64,000 nt of DNA from HXMU1428-3 sp965215715 (GCA_965215715.1 OZ244129.1:496001-560000); one strand, 5' to 3'. Positions 44,375 through 52,643 are shown, counted from the first letter of the stretch. A program made the numbers and translations. The notes: generated by a model not told the origin, from the letters alone.

Positions 44375-45121
44375 ATGAATGTGACACAAAAAATAGATAT
44401 CGACTTTGAAGCGCCGGCCCCGCCTTTTATGACTTTGTTGGTTTGGTTTTTGGGTTTTAATGTGTTGGTGTTCGTTGGGTATGTGGTGGTTGCACAAGGC
44501 TATTGGGCTAAAATGCTGGCAGCTGATCAGAGTAAAATTTCATTGTTGATTGTGATTGTGTTTGTGGCCGCTAGCTTTCATGTTGCGGTGTGTTTGTTTA
44601 AGGCTTGTTGTTATCAAGAGCGGATTTATGAACGGTTGGGCAAGCGGGCGATAAACGTTCCCTTTGCTGACAAGGATATTGTCTCTGGCTATTTAGACGA
44701 GATGCAAACGCTTTCTCAATCAAAAAAGCCAACCACCATTGATCAAGCCAATTATATTTTTGAGATTTATGTGGATCGGTTGCGCGCGCCCATAGAGCTT
44801 GGCAGTTTTTGGAGTGATGTGCTCATCCGTCTTGGACTTATTGGAACGATTGTTGGTTTTATTTTTATGTTGCAATCTTTTGTCTCTGGCCCTGATCCGA
44901 GTTCTGAGAACATTCAGAATTTGCTCATCACTATGAGCTCTGGTATGGGCACAGCGCTTTATACCACTTTTGCTGGGTTGATTGCTTCCACTTTGCTCTC
45001 CTTGCAACATCAGTTGTTGGGGCGAACCACTGAAAGGGTGATCGCCGGTTTGATCCGTCTTACCGATCAGCCACGTGTTTCCCCTTTGACTGATAGGCAC
45101 GTTGAGCGAAAAGAGGTCTAG
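44375..45121 (+). CDS. MotA/TolQ/ExbB-family proton channel subunit
   Basis: 248 residues, four predicted transmembrane helices (about 19-41, 55-77, 151-170, 190-212). GLIGTIVGFIFML (154-166) and MGTALYTTFAGLIASTLLSL (191-210) correspond to the conserved TM3/TM4 pore helices of the family, including small residues and threonines that line the proton path. A cytoplasmic loop lies between TM2 and TM3. Divergent enough that it is not TolQ or MotA itself. It is 3 bp upstream of an ExbD-like gene. Confidence 0.85.
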   Translation: MNVTQKIDIDFEAPAPPFMTLLVWFLGFNVLVFVGYVVVAQGYWAKMLAADQSKISLLIVIVFVAASFHVAVCLFKACCYQERIYERLGKRAINVPFADKDIVSGYLDEMQTLSQSKKPTTIDQANYIFEIYVDRLRAPIELGSFWSDVLIRLGLIGTIVGFIFMLQSFVSGPDPSSENIQNLLITMSSGMGTALYTTFAGLIASTLLSLQHQLLGRTTERVIAGLIRLTDQPRVSPLTDRHVERKEV

Positions 45122-45124
45122 GTC

Positions 45125-45742
45125 ATGGCAATTCGGGTTGGCTCAAAAGCAAAAAACACATCAAGCTCCAGAGCGGACCCGTTTAGTGATTTGCTGTTTA
45201 ATTCTTTGCTGGGCATATCCTTGTTGTTTTTCATTGCCATTTTATTCATTAACCCGAAAACCAAAGCTGGTGATGTGGAGATCAAGGCTTATTTTGTCGT
45301 CACAGTGACCTGGAAAGATTTTAGCCCCGATGACATTGATGTATGGGTTGAAAACCCGCTGGGCAAGAAGCTGTGGTTTCGCCAAAGGGAAGTCGGTCTG
45401 CTCCATCTTGATCGCGATGACCGGGGGATGGAGGATGATAAAATCAAGGTTGACAATGAGCTGGTTGAAAACCCGTTAAATCAAGAAATTGTCACCATTC
45501 GCGGGGTATACCCTGGGCGCTATACGGTGAATGTGCATTATTTCAAATCCTTGTCTGATAAGCCTGTTGAGGTCAGCGTGCGGATTTTTAAATTGAGGCC
45601 GGACTATAAAGTGATTTTGGATGATAAAATCATTCTTGAACAAAAAGGCGTTGAGAAAACAGCCATTAACTTCACCCTTGGTTTGGATGGTCAGATTAAC
45701 AAGATTGACAAAACCCAAAGGCAGTTGGTGTTCTCACAATAA
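45125..45742 (+). CDS. ExbD/MotB-like protein with periplasmic beta-rich domain
   Basis: 205 residues. PFSDLLFNSLLGISLLFF aligns in position with the ExbD segment PFIDVMLVLLIIF, placing Asp22 where ExbD/MotB have the protonatable Asp; one transmembrane helix follows (23-43). The periplasmic part (about 55-205) reads FVVTVTWKDFSPDDIDVWVENPLGKKLWF...NQEIVTIRGVYPGRYTVNVHYF, like a YfaP/DUF2135-type beta-sandwich, in place of the usual ExbD domain or OmpA peptidoglycan-binding domain. Proposed stator partner of the upstream channel protein; the cargo or ligand is unknown. Confidence 0.75.
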   Translation: MAIRVGSKAKNTSSSRADPFSDLLFNSLLGISLLFFIAILFINPKTKAGDVEIKAYFVVTVTWKDFSPDDIDVWVENPLGKKLWFRQREVGLLHLDRDDRGMEDDKIKVDNELVENPLNQEIVTIRGVYPGRYTVNVHYFKSLSDKPVEVSVRIFKLRPDYKVILDDKIILEQKGVEKTAINFTLGLDGQINKIDKTQRQLVFSQ

Positions 45743-45757
45743 AGGAAAAAGCATACA

Positions 45758-46258
45758 ATGATATTGGATAGTTTTGGATTGGTGGCCAGCTTTGTTGTGT
45801 TGGCGGTTCTGTTGGCGTTGTTGTTGCTTTATACCAATTGGCCTTGGCTTGTTAAAGGGGCCATGATTGTTGCTGTCTCGGGTTTTTTCTATGTCACTTA
45901 TCACTCGATCCCGCAATTTTTTGGCTGGCCGACTGCCCATCATATGCCGGAAAAATTACGGCTGGTGGCGATTTATATTGATGCGCCGAATAAGATTTTT
46001 TTGTGGGGCCATGATATGGCTTATGGTGTGGCTGGCCAGCGGCCGCGCGCTTATGAAATGGTCTATACGACGAAGCTGAATGACAGCTTGAACAAAGCGG
46101 CCCATAAGTTGAAAAAGGGATTTCCCATGATGGCAGAAATTCGCCCGATCGCTTCCTCAGTTGCTCAGAAAAGTGACGGCGAGATAAAAGAGGTGGATGA
46201 GTTTGATTTATTGATTTTTGATGTACCTGAAGGCTTGGCGCCTTCAGGTGAAAAGTAA
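45758..46258 (+). CDS. two-TM protein, last gene of the proton-channel operon
   Basis: 166 residues, unrecognised. Two transmembrane helices (about 5-25 and 32-50) are followed by a soluble region containing LRLVAIYIDAPNKIFLWGHDMAYGVAGQRPRAYEMVYTTKLNDSLNKAAHKLKKG. AAAGGAA precedes the ATG 15 bp after the previous stop. Its place in the operon suggests that it works with the channel pair. Confidence 0.7.
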   Translation: MILDSFGLVASFVVLAVLLALLLLYTNWPWLVKGAMIVAVSGFFYVTYHSIPQFFGWPTAHHMPEKLRLVAIYIDAPNKIFLWGHDMAYGVAGQRPRAYEMVYTTKLNDSLNKAAHKLKKGFPMMAEIRPIASSVAQKSDGEIKEVDEFDLLIFDVPEGLAPSGEK

Positions 46259-46304
46259 TGTGAGATGGGGGCTGTATGTTATACGTCTACACCCGCTAAT
46301 AAAA

Positions 46305-46511
46305 TCAATCACCAACTTCAAAAGAGATTTTGCAAGTGGTGCGATATTCTTTTGGTTTGCCTGTTTTGGTCAGTGTCATGCTTTGGTCTTTTATCCAGAC
46401 TGAGCGGATGTTTTTGACCGTTTTGGAGGAGCGTTTAACTGCATTGAGCGCGGCATCTTCCCAGCTTTTGTTTGAGCTAGACATCACTTCAATTACTTTT
46501 AATACAGCCAT
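46305..46511 (-). CDS. dodecin family flavin-binding protein
   Basis: 68 residues, full length. MAVLKVIEVMSSSNKSWEDAALNAVKRSSKTVKNIRSVWIKDQSMTLTKTGKPKEYR... matches dodecins, including the Trp that stacks on the flavin (SVWIKDQS). Dodecins store flavins or CoA as dodecamers. It is convergent with the proton-channel operon. Confidence 0.93.
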   Translation of the reverse strand: MAVLKVIEVMSSSNKSWEDAALNAVKRSSKTVKNIRSVWIKDQSMTLTKTGKPKEYRTTCKISFEVGD

Positions 46512-46629
46512 AGTTTTTTCCTTTATGTTCTTGAATTTACCATCTTTGAAAAGGATGAAGGCTAAAGTAACACAAAGAATTTGGCCAAATTATTGTTATT
46601 ATATATAAAGTTAATTTAGTTTGTTTAGC

Positions 46630-47415
46630 TTATAGATTATCGTTTTTTGCCAAAAATTCTGAAGAAAGCCAGGCTTGCAAGTAATTGGCAGCCTTTAACG
46701 GGGCTTCTTCTTGCGGCCAGTAGGTGCCCAGCATTTCACAAAGATCGCCAAAAGTGGCCCCTTTTACCGCTTCATCCCAGATCATGGCTTCATCATAAGA
46801 TAAGGGGCGAAAGCGGGCCATGCCTTCCCCGCGCCAGACAATCAGTTCTGTTGGCCTTTGCAAGGTTTGTGGCTCTGGGGGGGGTGTTTCTTTTGAAAGG
46901 GCTGCCCAAATCAGGTCCGCATTGGTTGCCATTGCCATACGGCAGATTGAAGGGTGAGGGTTAAAGGTAAGGGTTGGCCAGTCTTGCGGTGATAAGTTTG
47001 CCAGGTCGGTTTGGGTCAAGGTTGGGGCGTTTTTGGCGTCAAAGGCGGTGTTTAAGGCTTGTTCAAGACTGGCCAGGTCGCCCGCTTCTGGGGCGCTGGA
47101 TAAAGGGGCGTAGCTTTTTAAAAAGTCAGCATATTTGCGCCCAAACCAGCGCGCATTTGGCGTGTTTGATGGGTTGGCTCCATAATAAGCTTGCCCGGTT
47201 TGAGCAAATGCTTCTTCCCCTAAATAAAGTGCTGTGAGCGGAAAATCGTTTTCAAGAAACTCAATGAGGCGCGAACCATAGGCATGTTGATAGACGTGAA
47301 GGAGTGTGCGCTTTTCTTCTTTTTCGCTTTCCTTAATGCTTGCCAAAATGGTGTCATCTTGGTTGAGGATGGAGGCTTGGAATTGTTCTTGTATATCTTT
47401 CAGGCTATCGGACAT
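46630..47415 (-). CDS. bufC: bufferin cluster protein BufC (DUF2063 / HvfC-like)
   Basis: 261 residues. The N-terminal DUF2063 domain starts SLKDIQEQFQASILNQDD, with HVYQHAYGSRLIEFLENDFPLTALYLGEEAF. It is thought to present the precursor peptide to the MNIO enzyme. It lies 19 bp downstream of bufB on the same strand. Confidence 0.85.
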   Translation of the reverse strand: MSDSLKDIQEQFQASILNQDDTILASIKESEKEEKRTLLHVYQHAYGSRLIEFLENDFPLTALYLGEEAFAQTGQAYYGANPSNTPNARWFGRKYADFLKSYAPLSSAPEAGDLASLEQALNTAFDAKNAPTLTQTDLANLSPQDWPTLTFNPHPSICRMAMATNADLIWAALSKETPPPEPQTLQRPTELIVWRGEGMARFRPLSYDEAMIWDEAVKGATFGDLCEMLGTYWPQEEAPLKAANYLQAWLSSEFLAKNDNL

Positions 47416-47434
47416 GAAAAGGTCTTTTCACTTT

Positions 47435-48310
47435 TTAAGCTGCAACTGGTTTCAGCTTGGGGTGAACTTCATGCGCGATTTGTCTGACTTTTTCCAGTTC
47501 AGGTAAGATCTCATTCAATGGCGGGATGTTGTCATCACGCTCAATGATGGTGGAAACCGGGCCAAATCGTTTGAGGCAAGCGCGGTAAAGCTCCCAAACC
47601 TCATCACGCACTGGGGCGTCATGGGTGTCTACAATATAGGTTTCATGATCACTATGGCCGGCCATATGGAATTGAACCACCCGGTCCTCAGGGATACCAT
47701 TGATAAATTCTAGGGCATCAAAATCGTGGTTAAAGGAAGACACAAACACATTGTTCACATCCAGCAATAACCAGCAGCCGGTGCGCTTTGTCAGTTCTGC
47801 GATGAAATCCCATTCGGTCATTTCAGATTGATTAAAGCTGACATAGCTTGAAACATTTTCAAGGGTGAAGGGGCGGCCGAGATAATCTTGAACAATATTG
47901 ACCCGCTCTACAATATGATCGAGGGCTTCTTGAGTGTAGGGGAAGGGCAATAAGTCATGTAGGTTCACCCCGTGTACGCCTGTCCAGCATAAATGATCAG
48001 AAATCCATTTGGGATTTGTGCGTTTGGCAAGGGTTTTTAAGCCCTTGAGATAGTCCATATCCAGCGGTTGGGTGGAGGCAATTGAAAGGGATACGCCGTG
48101 CATGACCACAGGGTAGCGCTCTACAATTTGATCTAGGATTGCCAGTGGTTTGCCGCCGGGCACCATAAAATTTTCTGAAATAACCTCAAACCAATCAATG
48201 GGCGGGTTGCCTTCTAAAATGTCCGTGTAGTGCGTTGGGCGCAGGCCCAGACCAAACCCGATAAAAGGGGGGCGCTCATTTGAGGTGGAGGACATTGAAG
48301 ATGCAGGCAT
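47435..48310 (-). CDS. bufB: bufferin cluster MNIO enzyme BufB (DUF692)
   Basis: 291 residues of DUF692, a TIM-barrel multinuclear non-haem iron-dependent oxidase that modifies cysteines in RiPP precursors. Candidate ligand motifs are FEVISENFM, MHGVSLSIA, SDHLCW, FTLENVSSY, LLLDVNNVFVSSFNHD, FHMAGHS and DTHDAPV. It is the downstream neighbour of bufA and should convert core cysteines to thiooxazoles. The first 12 residues are Ser-rich and not obviously part of the family, so an internal start is possible. Confidence 0.92.
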   Translation of the reverse strand: MPASSMSSTSNERPPFIGFGLGLRPTHYTDILEGNPPIDWFEVISENFMVPGGKPLAILDQIVERYPVVMHGVSLSIASTQPLDMDYLKGLKTLAKRTNPKWISDHLCWTGVHGVNLHDLLPFPYTQEALDHIVERVNIVQDYLGRPFTLENVSSYVSFNQSEMTEWDFIAELTKRTGCWLLLDVNNVFVSSFNHDFDALEFINGIPEDRVVQFHMAGHSDHETYIVDTHDAPVRDEVWELYRACLKRFGPVSTIIERDDNIPPLNEILPELEKVRQIAHEVHPKLKPVAA

Positions 48311-48389
48311 GAAGAAAAGCTTTCGTAACTTTAAGTTTTAAGTGTTTGGGTGAGTATAACTCAAAAAAGGGGCTATTTTAAAAAACATA

Positions 48390-48418
48390 TGCCCCTTCCC
48401 AAAATTTGGGAAGGGGCA
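48390..48418 (-). terminator. perfect hairpin between bufA and bufB
   Basis: TGCCCCTTCCC / GGGAAGGGGCA form an 11-bp perfect stem with about a 7-nt AT centre, 15 bp after bufA. On the minus strand it is followed by TATGTTTTTT. It should end most transcripts after the small precursor gene and let some reach bufB, a usual way to make more precursor than enzyme. Confidence 0.8.
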
Positions 48419-48433
48419 CATTACACATGTCAA

Positions 48434-48700
48434 TTATTTTTTCTCTTTAGGTTCAAGAGAACCACCAATGTCAGCACATTGTTGTTTTGACATTTTTACA
48501 AAGCCTTGGCCTTTACAAGCGTTTTGGCCTTTACAAGCATTGCCAGCTGTTTTGCAAGCGCTGTGGCCTTTACAAGCTGTTACGCCATAGCAGGCAACAT
48601 CGCCTTCATGTGCTGAAACTGATGTTGAAACAGTCCCACTCATCATTAGGGCAGCGGCTGTGGCTGCAAGGGCAGCACCTGAAGTTTTTGCAAGTTTCAT
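48434..48700 (-). CDS. bufA: bufferin precursor BufA1-like peptide (DUF2282)
   Basis: 88 residues. A Sec signal peptide ends ...TSVSA at residue 30. The core has six cysteines: 37, 43, 49, 56, 62 and 75, in the spaced pattern VACYG, TACKG, SACKT, NACKG, NACKG. In the described bufferins these cysteines are modified by BufB and bind copper in the periplasm. There is no DoxX-like partner next to it. It is the promoter-proximal gene of bufABC. Confidence 0.92.
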   Translation of the reverse strand: MKLAKTSGAALAATAAALMMSGTVSTSVSAHEGDVACYGVTACKGHSACKTAGNACKGQNACKGQGFVKMSKQQCADIGGSLEPKEKK

Positions 48701-48778
48701 ATTTTTTGCTCCGTCGTTTGAACTAACATGTAATCACCCTTGGGCAAGAACGCCTTCGGGGTGACTAAGACCATACGG

Positions 48779-48791
48779 CACAAAAATTGTG
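48779..48791 (-). promoter_or_regulatory. CACAA-N3-TTGTG inverted repeat upstream of bufA
   Basis: A perfect 5-bp inverted repeat about 80 bp before the bufA ATG. A similar site, GCACAAA-A-TTTGTGC, is found 40 bp before the nnrU start. It may be a regulator site. Further downstream, a hairpin TCACCC/GGGTGA (about 48733-48763) lies in the presumed 5' leader. Confidence 0.35.
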
Positions 48792-48940
48792 TTTGGAAAA
48801 TGAACTCTTCTTCACAATTATTTGAGCTGTTTGTTAGGCTTCTTTGATAATTTTTGTTAGATTTTATTTTGTTTGTAGAAAGTGTTGGCGTTAACTTTGT
48901 CTGATTAGAATTATAATTTCAAAAATAGACCTTAAATTTT

Positions 48941-49408
48941 ATGACTTTGCATTTAATAAAAATGGCTGCTGGTATTTCCACGTTACAAGAATTGGAAGAG
49001 CGCCAAGCCTATATTCGAGGGTTAAAACGGCCAGAGTTGGCAGGCCATCGTTTGGGCAAAAATCAGATAGTTCATATCACGCGCTTTTTCCCCAAACGGC
49101 GGGATGAGATTTTATTTGAGGAAAAAGATGATAACGGCTCCTTGTTCTGGGTGTTTCAAAAACGCATTCAGGCACGCCAAACCATTGCAGACTTTATTGA
49201 AGTGACAACCGAGCAAGGGTTAACCAAATGTGGCATTGTGCTTGAAGGCCCGTTGGTGGCTGTTGAGCGCCATATTCGGCCTGCTTTTCAAGGATGGCGA
49301 TATTTAACTGGGGACGATGCCCCGCAAGACCTTTCCCGGCAAAGCATCAATGTCAGCAAAATTCCTGCCAAAATGCGTCATGACCTGGAGGAATTGTGCC
49401 TGATTTAG
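48941..49408 (+). CDS. DUF1489-family protein
   Basis: 155 residues. LHLIKMAAGISTLQELEER and TRFFPKRRDEILFEEKDDNGSLFWVFQKRIQARQTIADF are characteristic of DUF1489, a soluble alphaproteobacterial family with no known function. An AT-rich stretch precedes the start with no clear ribosome binding site. An 8-bp inverted repeat TAAGCCTA / TAGGCTTA (49426-49450) follows and may end transcription. Confidence 0.85.
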   Translation: MTLHLIKMAAGISTLQELEERQAYIRGLKRPELAGHRLGKNQIVHITRFFPKRRDEILFEEKDDNGSLFWVFQKRIQARQTIADFIEVTTEQGLTKCGIVLEGPLVAVERHIRPAFQGWRYLTGDDAPQDLSRQSINVSKIPAKMRHDLEELCLI

Positions 49409-49559
49409 GCCGTTGCACCTGTTTTTAAGCCTATAAGTATCCTAGGCTTATAAAGTTACTACCAATTTTTCTCATTTGATAATAGATTCCTAGGTGATTG
49501 GTAATCATCTTTAAATTTATGCCCCAGCCTTGGCAGCGGCATAAATGGGGAGCTTTATA

Positions 49560-50519
49560 ATGAATAAATATATAAAAACACATTTTATGTCGTGTGCTGT
49601 GATGATCTTTGCCGCGCTTATGCTCACTGCTTGTCTTGAAGGCGGTGGGAAAAAGGCGGGTGAAGTCAAACCGGTATTAATGATGTCTGTTACAACGTTT
49701 AAAGATCCAGAATCTGTCACCTATGATAAAAAACGGGACCGGTTTTATGTCAGCCAGGTGAATATGGCTGAAAAATATGGCGGGGGCTCAGTTTCAGTTG
49801 TTAGCTCTGGCGGGCAAATTTCGGATCTGGGATGGATTGAGGGGCTGAATAACCCTAAGGGGTTGGCTGTTTTTCAAGACAAACTTTATGTTGCTGATGG
49901 TAATAATTTAATTGAGATTGATATTGAGGCTGGGAAAATAGCGCGCAAATATTATGGTGCCGGTTCTGCCTCGCTGGAAAGCGTCACTATTGACCAGGAT
50001 GGAACAATTTACATTACCGATATTCTTGGTGATAAAATTTATCGTCTTGAACAGGGCGGTGCGCTTCAAGTTTGGTTGAGCGATGACCAGCTGGAAACCC
50101 CAAATGGCATTTTGGTGCATGATGGCGCGCTATATGTGGCCAGTTACGGCAAAATTGCCACCAAAAGTTTTGACAGTTTTTCCGATGCCCCTCCTGGTAA
50201 AGTTTTAAAAATAAATTTAACAGACAAAAGCATTACACCTTTAACCAAAGAGCCTGTTGGACATTTGGATGGGATTGTATCTGATGGCAAGGGGGGCATT
50301 TATGTCTCTGATTGGCAAGCAGGCAAGCTGTTTTTTATCAAACTTGAAGATGGCGCGGTCCTTAAAACCTTTGATATGGCCAAGGTGTTAGGGATTGAGA
50401 GCGCAAAAGGGTTGGCCAACATTACTTACGTTAAAGATAAGCAGCAACTTTGGGCACCGATGATGCTGAATGGCTCGGTCTTGGTTTTGTCATTGGGGGA
50501 TGTGCGTGGGTCAAGTTAA
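49560..50519 (+). CDS. SMP-30/gluconolactonase-like beta-propeller lipoprotein (copy 1)
   Basis: 319 residues with lipobox LTAC (LMLTACLEGGG), then repeated propeller blades such as DPESVTYDKKRDRFYVSQ, GLNNPKGLAVFQDKLYVAD, LESVTIDQDGTIYITDILGDKIYRL and LDGIVSDGKGGIYVSDWQAGKL. Probably a six-bladed SMP-30/NHL-like propeller in the periplasm. The ligand or enzyme activity is unknown. ATG at 49560 has GGGGAGC six bases upstream; the longer frame at 49545 would bury it. Paralog of the following gene. Confidence 0.8.
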   Translation: MNKYIKTHFMSCAVMIFAALMLTACLEGGGKKAGEVKPVLMMSVTTFKDPESVTYDKKRDRFYVSQVNMAEKYGGGSVSVVSSGGQISDLGWIEGLNNPKGLAVFQDKLYVADGNNLIEIDIEAGKIARKYYGAGSASLESVTIDQDGTIYITDILGDKIYRLEQGGALQVWLSDDQLETPNGILVHDGALYVASYGKIATKSFDSFSDAPPGKVLKINLTDKSITPLTKEPVGHLDGIVSDGKGGIYVSDWQAGKLFFIKLEDGAVLKTFDMAKVLGIESAKGLANITYVKDKQQLWAPMMLNGSVLVLSLGDVRGSS

Positions 50520-50647
50520 GCGATCTCACGGATTGTTTCAAACAGGCAAAATTTGAAAATATAAGTTTATCTCTCTCTTGCCATTTTCGCCTCATTGTCA
50601 TGGTCGCATTGGGCCTGTTTGGTAATGCGTAATGGTAAGAGGGACAT

Positions 50648-51766
50648 ATGGGCTCTGGGGCGAGGGTTGTTTGGTCGTTGGTAATTGGTTTGCCAATGTG
50701 TTTAGGCTTGGTTGGTTGCTGTATTGTAGGTGATAGGGCAGGTGCTTTTGAAGAACCGCGTTTTAAGGAAAGGGATGTGTCTTACCCACAGACACACCCG
50801 GAAAAAGATCTAAAACAGGAAAAACGCCAGCCTGTGAAGCTGGCTCGATTGGATAAAATTAAGCCAGTAAAAAAAGCCAAGCAGGTTAAACAATCGCCTC
50901 AAATACTCACGCTTTTGCGCACAGTCAAAGATGTGTCTTTGCCCCAATCAATTGTTTATGACCCTAAAAAGTTGCAATTTTATGTGTCTCGGTTAGGGGA
51001 CAAGCCTGGTGATAACACAGGCCAGATTGCGTTGTTGAGCCGTGATGGCTCTTTGGTTGCCCCTGATTGGATTCAAGGCCTTGATCAGCCACGCGGGTTA
51101 GCGCTGCTGGGAGACTATCTTTATGTGGCTGATGGCAAGGCTTTGGTGGAAATTGATATAGCCAATAGCAAAATCAGCAATCGGTTTGTGATTGATGATG
51201 TGTTTTATTTTTATGATGTTGTTGCAAGTGCTGAAAGCCAGCTTTATATCAGCGCGCCTTTAAATAATGCCATATACGTTTTGGGCAAGGGGCGCTCTTT
51301 GAAGCTTTGGGTGCAAAGTTCTAAGCTGTCTGGTCCCAATGGTTTGGCAATTGATAAAGACCATTTGTATGTTGGCTCTATCGGGCTGGAGACAGTGGCC
51401 ACGCCTTCAGCTACTGCAAATGAAAAACGAGGTGGGCTTTATAAAGTCTCTTTGCAAACCCGTGCGATTGAACCGTTCACCACTCATCGCTTGCCGCCAA
51501 TTGCGAGCATTGCCAGTGATGAGCAAGGGTTTGTTTATGCCAGTGATGAGGATGGTGCTTCTTTATTTCGGTTTGATCAGAGCAATGGCTCATTTGTTGA
51601 AGAGATTAATGTGGCGCGCACGTTTGGTTTGAAACAGACCACTGGCCTTGGTGATTTTGCTTATTTAACCGGTTCAAAAGAATTTTGGGTGCCGGTGAAA
51701 AGCAATGGCCATATTTTGGTGTTTGGGCGCAGTGATGAAAAAATATTGACGCAAGATGAGCCGTAA
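50648..51766 (+). CDS. SMP-30-like beta-propeller exported protein (copy 2)
   Basis: 372 residues. A hydrophobic leader (GLPMCLGLVGCCIVGD) has two candidate lipidation Cys. A basic, Lys-rich linker (about 35-90; RQPVKLARLDKIKPVKKAKQVKQ) separates it from the propeller, which aligns with copy 1 blade by blade (VSLPQSIVYDPKKLQFYVSR, GLDQPRGLALLGDYLYVADG). The linker may reach toward the cell wall or bind acidic polymers. AGAGGGA lies before the ATG. It is 128 bp downstream of copy 1. Confidence 0.78.
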   Translation: MGSGARVVWSLVIGLPMCLGLVGCCIVGDRAGAFEEPRFKERDVSYPQTHPEKDLKQEKRQPVKLARLDKIKPVKKAKQVKQSPQILTLLRTVKDVSLPQSIVYDPKKLQFYVSRLGDKPGDNTGQIALLSRDGSLVAPDWIQGLDQPRGLALLGDYLYVADGKALVEIDIANSKISNRFVIDDVFYFYDVVASAESQLYISAPLNNAIYVLGKGRSLKLWVQSSKLSGPNGLAIDKDHLYVGSIGLETVATPSATANEKRGGLYKVSLQTRAIEPFTTHRLPPIASIASDEQGFVYASDEDGASLFRFDQSNGSFVEEINVARTFGLKQTTGLGDFAYLTGSKEFWVPVKSNGHILVFGRSDEKILTQDEP

Positions 51767-51806
51767 AACCAATCAATGATTTTTTTCATCGACGGGAGGG
51801 GCCGTT

Positions 51807-51947
51807 TTAAAAACTGCCCCGGCGTTCAGGTTTTTCTTCAGGCCATGTAAACCCATTGTCTTTGGGGGCGCAGGCGGATAAGACCATGAGGGGCACAAGA
51901 AGCGTGGCAATGGACAGGGATATTTTTTTCAAAAAGGCGTGGTTCAT
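51807..51947 (-). CDS. 46-residue lipoprotein, below usual ORF length cut-offs
   Basis: Encodes MNHAFLKKISLSIATLLVPL followed by MVLSACAPKDNGFTWPEEKP and ERRGSF. It has a basic N-region, a hydrophobic core and a lipobox LSAC at residues 23-26, giving a mature lipopeptide of 21 residues. It lies 96 bp downstream of the dksA-like gene on the same strand and may be co-transcribed. It resembles the very short alphaproteobacterial lipoproteins (LptM-like) but lacks their usual neighbours. Not recognised beyond that. Confidence 0.65.
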   Translation of the reverse strand: MNHAFLKKISLSIATLLVPLMVLSACAPKDNGFTWPEEKPERRGSF

Positions 51948-52043
51948 CAATACATCTCATTATTTATTCGTGATGTGGTTTGATTAAGTTATTTTGCGCC
52001 TGATTGGCAAATCAACTGATGGTGACCTTTTGTGATCGTTTCT

Positions 52044-52385
52044 TTATGAGCTTTGGCTGGGCGAGGCACATTGGGTGCAGCGGGTCGCAAGCGGGTCAAT
52101 TTCCAATCGTTTGGGGGCAATCTCTTCCCCGCAATTTTCACAAAATCCATAGTCATCGTTTTGCACGCGTTCCAAAGCTGCTTCAATCCGGATTAAATCG
52201 GCTTGCCGTCTTTGATTGGTGGCGTTGGCCATGGCTTGTTGCTGCATGGCATCCATACGTGAAAGGCGCCCGACTGATTGTTGGTCAAGCGCAACTGTTT
52301 CACGTGCTTGTTTTGACAGATCATTAAGCTCTTTGAGTTCTTGTTTTAAATTTAACAAACGGGTTTTGATCTGATCTGGGGTCAT
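52044..52385 (-). CDS. DksA/TraR-family zinc-finger protein
   Basis: 113 residues: an N-terminal coiled-coil (about 1-75) followed by a four-cysteine zinc finger, Cys82-Cys85 (FCENCGEEI) and Cys103-Cys106 (TRCTQC). It lacks the classic DxxDxA tip; the coil tip reads GRLSRMDAMQ, as in short DksA/TraR proteins. It probably binds the RNA polymerase secondary channel; whether it works with ppGpp cannot be told. Confidence 0.88.
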   Translation of the reverse strand: MTPDQIKTRLLNLKQELKELNDLSKQARETVALDQQSVGRLSRMDAMQQQAMANATNQRRQADLIRIEAALERVQNDDYGFCENCGEEIAPKRLEIDPLATRCTQCASPSQSS

Positions 52386-52452
52386 TTCACATTTGAGAGC
52401 ATGTCACTTTGTTTTAAATTCAAAGCCATGCTCTGTCTCTTTGTTTCTTGGC

Positions 52453-52557
52453 GCTTAAGGTTGCCCAATAGCAGCTTAAGGTTGCCCACTAGCAACTTAA
52501 GATTGCCCACTAGCAACTTAAGATTGCTCAATAGCAGCTTAAGATTGCTCAATAGCA
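52453..52557. repeat. 21-bp tandem repeat array (five units)
   Basis: Five contiguous units of exactly 21 bp start at 52453, 52474, 52495, 52516 and 52537. Each reads (G/A)CTTAAG(G/A)TTGC, then (C/T)CA(A/C)TAGCA, with variation at four or five positions. Each contains a small stem TTGC...GCAA. Two diverged units with TTGCCCACCAGCAA follow at about 52584 and 52623. There are no unique spacers, so this is not a CRISPR array. Confidence 0.9.
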
Positions 52558-52643
52558 ACTAGAGTCTTTCTTGGCGCTATAGCTTGCCCACCAGCAACCA
52601 GATTCTTTTTATGCGCTTTAGTTTGCCCACCAGCAACCGCGCT

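Noticed and set aside
52453..52557. CRISPR array
   Set aside because: The units are contiguous 21-bp tandem copies with no unique spacers and no cas genes nearby.
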